The notes beneath the pieces are model-generated. The model searched no databases. It was not told the DNA's origin and saw only the letters and a program-made list of their open reading frames with translations. The position numbers were made by a program, and so were the translations under genes. This document shows positions 59,387 to 64,000 of a DNA stretch of 64,000 nt, one piece after another; position 1 is the first letter of the stretch, and each line of letters begins with the position of its first letter. Source of the stretch: Levilactobacillus angrenensis (GTDB taxonomy: Bacteria; Bacillota; Bacilli; Lactobacillales; Lactobacillaceae); NCBI RefSeq assembly GCF_003946085.1, contig NZ_RHOB01000004.1:1-64000 (forward strand), given 5' to 3'.

Positions 59387-61420
59387 TTAATTTTTCGTGA
59401 CATGACTATCTGACGCAATCACGTGACCGTCACGAACCACCTTGTAGGCGCCGGCCTTACCGGAAGCCACAGTAAATGGCAACGTGACGCTGGTGTCAGA
59501 CGTAATCGTCATTTGCTTGTAGACGGTACTTAACGAGTGGTCCTGGTCCTTTAAGTAGATCTGCACCAGGTTGGAGGCCGACGAGCTACTACTGCTACTG
59601 CTATCGTCATCGTCTTCCTCGTCACTGGAGCTTTCGCTAGCACTGTCGTCAAACGGAATCTTCACGTTCACGCTGAACTGATCGACGCTGGAGCTGCTTT
59701 CGCTTTCCATGCCGCGTGACATGGTCAGCGTCACCTCGTCACCTTCTTGGACCACGGCGCCTTCGCCAGGCGATTGCTTAATGACCCGGCCCTTGGCCAC
59801 ATCATTGGAGTAGGCGTAATCAAACGCCAGGTTCAAGTTGTGATTGGTGGCGTAGCTTTGTGCCTGGGCCTTGGTCTTGTTGGTCAAATCGGCCAAGGTG
59901 ACCGTCGCCGACCCGGTCGAAACGGTAAAGGTGATATCCGTGCGGGCAGGCACGACCTTTTTCCCAGCCAAGACGTTTTGTTGCATGATCCGACCGGCGG
60001 GCACACTGGTCGAGTGGACCGACTCACGGTGGACCGTGAAGCCCAGCGCCTCTAATTTCGCGGCGGTACTGGCGTAGGCATCCCCCTGGTAATCAGCCAG
60101 CTGGTAACGCTTGGGACCAGTACTGATCCACAGGTCCACGACCGTGTGCCGTTTCAGCTGGGTCCCGGACCGCGGTTCTGTGCGCACGGCCCGATGAACC
60201 TTGACCGAAGCACTCGCCGTCTTGTGGACTTTGCCCACCGTCAAGTAGGCGTCTGTCAAACGGCTCTTTGCCACCTTTTCCGTTCGCCCGGACACACTAG
60301 GCACGCTGGTCATTTGCGGCCGAAAGAGCGCCATGCCAATCAAGATGCCCGCCACTAACAGGAGGACGACTAACCCAGCCAACAAGAACTTACGGCGACG
60401 GGGATGGCGGGTCTTCTTACGGCCCTTTTTTCCCTTAGCCTTCACCGGTGTCTCGTCTGAGGCCGTCTTTTCTTGGGGTTGCGTCTGGGTGGCCGCCTCG
60501 GCCGACGTCGGCGTCAGGCTACTCAACGCACTGAGGGGCAGGACCTTGGTCTCACCATCATCGTCTTGTGCCGGTGTGAATTTGACTTCACCCGCGCGCT
60601 TCGGTGACAGCGAAGTCTTCAGGTCCGCCGCCATACTCGCCGCATCGGCGTAGCGGTCTTCGGGCCGTTTGGCCGTAGCCTTGAGGACCACGTTTTCCAA
60701 TGCTTGGGGAATGCGGGGGTCGATTTCTCTGACCGACGGAATCTCCGATTGGAAATGCTTCAAGGCAATCGAGACCGCCGTTTCCCCTTCAAAGGGCACC
60801 GTACCCGTCAACAATTCATAGAGGATGATCCCCAGTGAATAGATGTCGGACTTCTTCGTCGCCATCCCCCCGCGGGCCTGTTCCGGTGACAAATAGTGCA
60901 CCGAACCCAGCACCGTGTTGGTCTGCGTCAGACTGTGCTCTGACAAGGCGACGGCGATACCGAAGTCGGTAATCTTGGCCACCTTGTGTTGGTCGATCAA
61001 AATATTTTGCGGTTTCAAATCCCGGTGAATGATATTGTGCTCATGCGCCGTTTGGACCGCGCTCAAGATCTGCGTCATGATGTGAATGACTTCTTGATAG
61101 GCAATCGGAAAATGGGCCTTGATGTACGCCTTGAGGTCGGTCCCCTCGACGTACTCCATGACCAAATACTGCATGCCATTTTCCTCACCGACATCATACA
61201 CCTGAACGATGTTAGGATTGACCAGTTCGGTCGCGGCCAGCGCCTCGCGTTGGAACCGCCGAATCGTGCTGGGATCATCCCGCAGATCAAGTCGTAATAA
61301 TTTCACTGAAACGTCACGATCTAAAATCAAATCGTGCGCTAAATACACGTTGGCCATACCACCCTCGCCGAGCGCGCGAACGATGCGATACCGGCCACTT
61401 AACGTATAACCTGTCCGCAT
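59387..61420 (-). CDS. prkC: Membrane Ser/Thr protein kinase with PASTA domains
   Basis: A 677-residue kinase sensing cell-wall precursors. Kinase domain 1-265: GEGGMANVYLAHD (18-30), catalytic Lys40, HRDLKPQN, DFGIAV and GSVHYLSPEQ. A basic juxtamembrane KKGRKKTRHPRRRKF leads into one membrane segment near 350-370; three PASTA repeats follow (about 375-580). After them is a Ser/Asp/Glu-rich linker (SSSDEEDDDDSSSSSSSS) and a short C-terminal domain. Start overlaps the stp stop, the classic phosphatase-kinase pair. Confidence 0.95.
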   Translation of the reverse strand: MRTGYTLSGRYRIVRALGEGGMANVYLAHDLILDRDVSVKLLRLDLRDDPSTIRRFQREALAATELVNPNIVQVYDVGEENGMQYLVMEYVEGTDLKAYIKAHFPIAYQEVIHIMTQILSAVQTAHEHNIIHRDLKPQNILIDQHKVAKITDFGIAVALSEHSLTQTNTVLGSVHYLSPEQARGGMATKKSDIYSLGIILYELLTGTVPFEGETAVSIALKHFQSEIPSVREIDPRIPQALENVVLKATAKRPEDRYADAASMAADLKTSLSPKRAGEVKFTPAQDDDGETKVLPLSALSSLTPTSAEAATQTQPQEKTASDETPVKAKGKKGRKKTRHPRRRKFLLAGLVVLLLVAGILIGMALFRPQMTSVPSVSGRTEKVAKSRLTDAYLTVGKVHKTASASVKVHRAVRTEPRSGTQLKRHTVVDLWISTGPKRYQLADYQGDAYASTAAKLEALGFTVHRESVHSTSVPAGRIMQQNVLAGKKVVPARTDITFTVSTGSATVTLADLTNKTKAQAQSYATNHNLNLAFDYAYSNDVAKGRVIKQSPGEGAVVQEGDEVTLTMSRGMESESSSSVDQFSVNVKIPFDDSASESSSDEEDDDDSSSSSSSSASNLVQIYLKDQDHSLSTVYKQMTITSDTSVTLPFTVASGKAGAYKVVRDGHVIASDSHVTKN

Positions 61421-62166
61421 TAGTCCGCCACCTCCCGCGAGAAGTTGGTCAGGAGCAAGACGGTAATGTTATCGAGGCCCCCGGCATCATTGGCCAATTC
61501 TACCAAGTAATCACATTTTTCTTCCGTCGAGCGGTCACTGGTCAGGACCGCTTGAATCGTTTGGTCATCGACCATGTTGGTCAACCCATCCGTACACATC
61601 AACAGTTGGTCGTTTAAGACCAGCGGATAGGTGTTGAGGTCAAAGTGCGCATCGTCAGAAATACCCAGCGACCGAATGATGACGTTCTTTTGGGGATGGT
61701 GCCGCGCTGCTTGGCGACTGATCTCGCCACGTTTGACCAGTTCATTGACCAACGAGTGGTCTTCGGTCAGCTGGCGCAGTTGCCCGTCGCGTAACAGGTA
61801 GGCTCGCGAATCCCCAATGCTAGCGATGACGACTTCTTCCGTGAAATACAGCGCCGCCACCAACGTGGTCCCCATGCCGTTCAGATCAGCAAATTGATTG
61901 GATTTGTCAATGATCGACTGGTTTTCCGCGGTAATCTGTTGCGTAATCCACTCACTAGCCGTTGCGGGCGTGGTGAGCCGGGTCTGTTCAAACTCGTGGC
62001 CCAAGTGGGAAACGGCCATGGCACTGGCCACGTCGCCGCCCTGATGCCCACCGATGCCATCCGCGATAATGGCCAAGTGTTGCCCGGCTAAATTCGTGAA
62101 AACATCGACATAGTCCTCGTTGTCATTGCGCTGTTTACCAATGGACGTGCGGTATGCCACTTTCAT
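61420..62166 (-). CDS. stp: PP2C-family Ser/Thr protein phosphatase
   Basis: A 248-residue Mn2+-dependent phosphatase that reverses the kinase. RNDNEDYV (13-20), IADGIGGHQGGDVAS near 34-48, SIGDSRAYLL and CTDGLTNMVDD hold the metal-binding Asp residues. It is 12 bp after rsmB and overlaps prkC by one base. Confidence 0.95.
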   Translation of the reverse strand: MKVAYRTSIGKQRNDNEDYVDVFTNLAGQHLAIIADGIGGHQGGDVASAMAVSHLGHEFEQTRLTTPATASEWITQQITAENQSIIDKSNQFADLNGMGTTLVAALYFTEEVVIASIGDSRAYLLRDGQLRQLTEDHSLVNELVKRGEISRQAARHHPQKNVIIRSLGISDDAHFDLNTYPLVLNDQLLMCTDGLTNMVDDQTIQAVLTSDRSTEEKCDYLVELANDAGGLDNITVLLLTNFSREVAD

Positions 62167-62178
62167 GACGACTCACCC

Positions 62179-63522
62179 CTACTTTTTCTTCCGAAAGGCA
62201 CTGACGAAGAACCCATCTGAATCGAAATCATCCGGATAGATGTTCAGCGTGTCCGTGGTCCGGTCAGCCTTCACGTCTAAGGCCGTTTGGACCCGCATGG
62301 ACTCAAAGTCGGGATGGGCGGCCAAGAACTTGGCGGCCACGTCCGCGTTTTCCGTGTCCAAAATGGTGCAGGTACTGTAGACCAGGATGCCATTCGGCTT
62401 TAATTTTTCACTCACTGCATCCAAAATACCCAGTTGAACCCGTTGTAACTGCTGGATATCTTGGGCAGTCTTTTCATAACGAATTTCTGGTTTCCGGCGA
62501 ATCAGGCCTAACCCAGAGCACGGTGCATCGACTAAGATCCGGTCAAATTGCTTCTTCGGGAACTTGTCGTTGATCTTGCGGGCGTCTAACGCCACGGCGT
62601 CGACCCGGTCGGCCACGTGCAAGCGTTCGGCGTTGGCTTCGATCAGGTTGACCTTCTTAGGATGCAAATCTAAGGCCGTAACTTTCCCTCCAGAATGGGC
62701 ATCGAGTAAGGCCGCAATCTGGGTAGTCTTGCCACCAGGGGCTGCACAGGCGTCTAAGACCTGGTCACCTGGCCGGACCTGTAAGGCCTCGACTGGCAAC
62801 ATGGCACTCTCGTCTTGAATCGTCAGCTCGCCGGTCTCAAAGACGTTGCTTTGGTTGGCGGCTTTGTCATCTAGCCGAAAGGCGTTGGCCGCAACCACAC
62901 TCGGCGTCACGGTGTAGCCTTGATCCGTCAGGGATTGGGCGACTTCTTCCTTAGTGGCCACCGCCGTGTTGACCCGCACGGACTGCGCGGCCGGTTGGTT
63001 GATGGTCTCTAAAATGCTAACGGCTTTGTCGTCGCCGACTTGCTTTTGAATCGCCGTTACCAGCCATTCCGGCACGGAATACTGCAGGCTCAACCGCTTG
63101 GTAGCATCTTGAATCTGGCTGATGTCGGGTAAGCCTTGCCGGTCAATGGCGTGCAGCACACCGGTAATAAAGCGCCGAATGCCTTCGTGGCCCCGGTCCT
63201 TGGCCAATTGAATGGCTTCATTAAAGATGGCCCGCTTGGGTACCCGGTCCAAATAAAGTTCTTGGTACAAGGCCACCAGCAAGGTCATTTTGACCCACGG
63301 CAGGACCTTTTGGTTGGGCTTGATGAAGCCAGCTAAGTAGTACTCCAGCGTCAATTGATGTTGGATGGTCCCGTAGACCAAGTTGGTCACAAAACGCCGA
63401 TCCACGTCACTTAAGTTGTGACTTTCTAATGTCTGTTCCAGTTGTAAATTTGAGTAAGCCCCGTTTGCGACTCGGGTCAGTGCCTCGACCGCTAAAGCCC
63501 GCGGTGTTGTGTTTTTTGTCAT
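62179..63522 (-). CDS. rsmB: 16S rRNA m5C967 methyltransferase RsmB
   Basis: A 447-residue enzyme. NusB-like RNA-binding domain 1-130 (TPRALAVEALTRV, FVTNLVYGT); methyltransferase domain with VLDACAAPGGKTTQIA near 257, DAPCSGLGLIRRKPE near 330 and STCTILDTENADV with the catalytic Cys. Overlaps fmt by one base. Second NOL1/NOP2/Sun member in the window. Confidence 0.94.
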   Translation of the reverse strand: MTKNTTPRALAVEALTRVANGAYSNLQLEQTLESHNLSDVDRRFVTNLVYGTIQHQLTLEYYLAGFIKPNQKVLPWVKMTLLVALYQELYLDRVPKRAIFNEAIQLAKDRGHEGIRRFITGVLHAIDRQGLPDISQIQDATKRLSLQYSVPEWLVTAIQKQVGDDKAVSILETINQPAAQSVRVNTAVATKEEVAQSLTDQGYTVTPSVVAANAFRLDDKAANQSNVFETGELTIQDESAMLPVEALQVRPGDQVLDACAAPGGKTTQIAALLDAHSGGKVTALDLHPKKVNLIEANAERLHVADRVDAVALDARKINDKFPKKQFDRILVDAPCSGLGLIRRKPEIRYEKTAQDIQQLQRVQLGILDAVSEKLKPNGILVYSTCTILDTENADVAAKFLAAHPDFESMRVQTALDVKADRTTDTLNIYPDDFDSDGFFVSAFRKKK

Positions 63523-64000
63523 TATTCAGCCACCTGTTCGCCAATTGTCAATGCGTCACTCGTCCCGTTCAGAAAGTCCGTGATGCTTAATTTGGGCTTG
63601 CCTGCCGGTTGAATCTCGTCTAACCCTAATACGCCGTGTTCGCCGGTCGCAATCGCCAAGTGGTGCTTGTCATGGCTGACCAGAGCCCCTGGCTGCAGGT
63701 CGGTCGTCTGATCTAAGACCGTGACCTGCCACAGCTTGGTGCGCACGCCATTCAGGTAAATGTGGGCGATGGGGGCTGGCCGCAATGCGCGGACCTTGCA
63801 GTCGATGAGGTGAGCACTGAGATTCAAGTCAATGCGTTCTTCATCGGACTTGATCGTCGGTGAGAAGGTCACCAAGTCCTCGTCTTGTGGGACTGGCGTG
63901 ATCTCTCCCGCCAACAGTTTAGGCAACGTCTCTAACAAGAGGTCGCGGCCCAAGTCGCTGAGCTTGTCAAACATCGTGCCCACATCATCTTGGTCCGTAA
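63522..64000 (-). CDS. fmt: Methionyl-tRNA formyltransferase, C-terminal part (cut by window edge)
   Basis: The frame is open to the right edge, reading ..TDQDDVGTMFDKLSDLG. About 159 codons are present: the linker helix DLLLETLPKLLAGEITP and the C-terminal OB-type domain that binds initiator tRNA (PAPIAHIYLNGVRTKLW, TGEHGVLGLDEIQPAGK). The catalytic formyl-transfer domain lies outside the window. It leads the rsmB-stp-prkC run. Confidence 0.93.
   Translation of the reverse strand, partial: TDQDDVGTMFDKLSDLGRDLLLETLPKLLAGEITPVPQDEDLVTFSPTIKSDEERIDLNLSAHLIDCKVRALRPAPIAHIYLNGVRTKLWQVTVLDQTTDLQPGALVSHDKHHLAIATGEHGVLGLDEIQPAGKPKLSITDFLNGTSDALTIGEQVAE

Overview
The window reads as chromosomal DNA of a Lactobacillaceae member of moderately high GC, most likely a heterofermentative genus such as Levilactobacillus; that genus guess is an inference from gene order, protein flavour and base composition. 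The housekeeping blocks (rpsP-khpA-rimM-trmD-rplS; ylxM-ffh; plsX-acpP-rnc-smc-ftsY; asp23-fakA-recG; fmt-rsmB-stp-prkC-rsgA-rpe-thiN; dinG-ypmB-aspB-dnaD) are in the order usual for lactobacilli, and isopentenyl diphosphate is made by a complete lower mevalonate operon. Several genes start with TTG.

Layout. 1-0.9 kb: AT-rich debris, namely the tail of a truncated ORF and a remnant that may come from a bacteriocin-associated membrane protein. 1-3.4 kb: a three-gene operon (Cof-type HAD phosphatase, LacI-family regulator, histidine phosphatase) with a perfect 18-bp operator in its promoter. 3.5-8.9 kb: dinG-ypmB-aspB-dnaD. 9.7-13.9 kb: mvk-mvaD-pmk-fni. 14.3-26.7 kb: an rRNA/tRNA m5C methyltransferase, a HAD phosphatase, a decayed MFS gene flanked by a duplicated end of a DapE/ArgE-type deacylase, glpK, a tautomerase, a YitT-type membrane protein, a C69 dipeptidase with an amino-acid permease, and a lipoprotein-like alpha/beta hydrolase. 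26.8-28.0 kb: a type I-E-like CRISPR array of 20 repeats and 19 spacers with no cas gene anywhere in the window. 28.1-32.3 kb: kup, an Rgg-like regulator and small membrane or secreted proteins. 32.4-35.3 kb: ribosomal-protein and tRNA-modification cluster. 34.9-37.7 kb: a MoxR ATPase/VWA protein/small protein module. 37.9-40.8 kb: a P-type cation ATPase behind an apparent Mn2+ (yybP-ykoY) riboswitch with a switchable terminator. 40.9-64 kb: SRP, chromosome segregation, lipid synthesis, recombination and the Ser/Thr kinase cluster, ending in a partial fmt.

The most unusual signal is a family of at least ten intergenic repeat copies (about 9.16, 9.33, 13.95, 42.86, 50.44, 50.75, 50.95, 55.85, 56.30 and 58.99 kb). 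They are built from interchangeable hairpin modules. Between copies the stem sequences change on both arms at once, so pairing is kept while sequence is not, which is the signature of selection on folded structure. Two module types exist, and at least one copy is a mosaic of both. I do not recognise this family.
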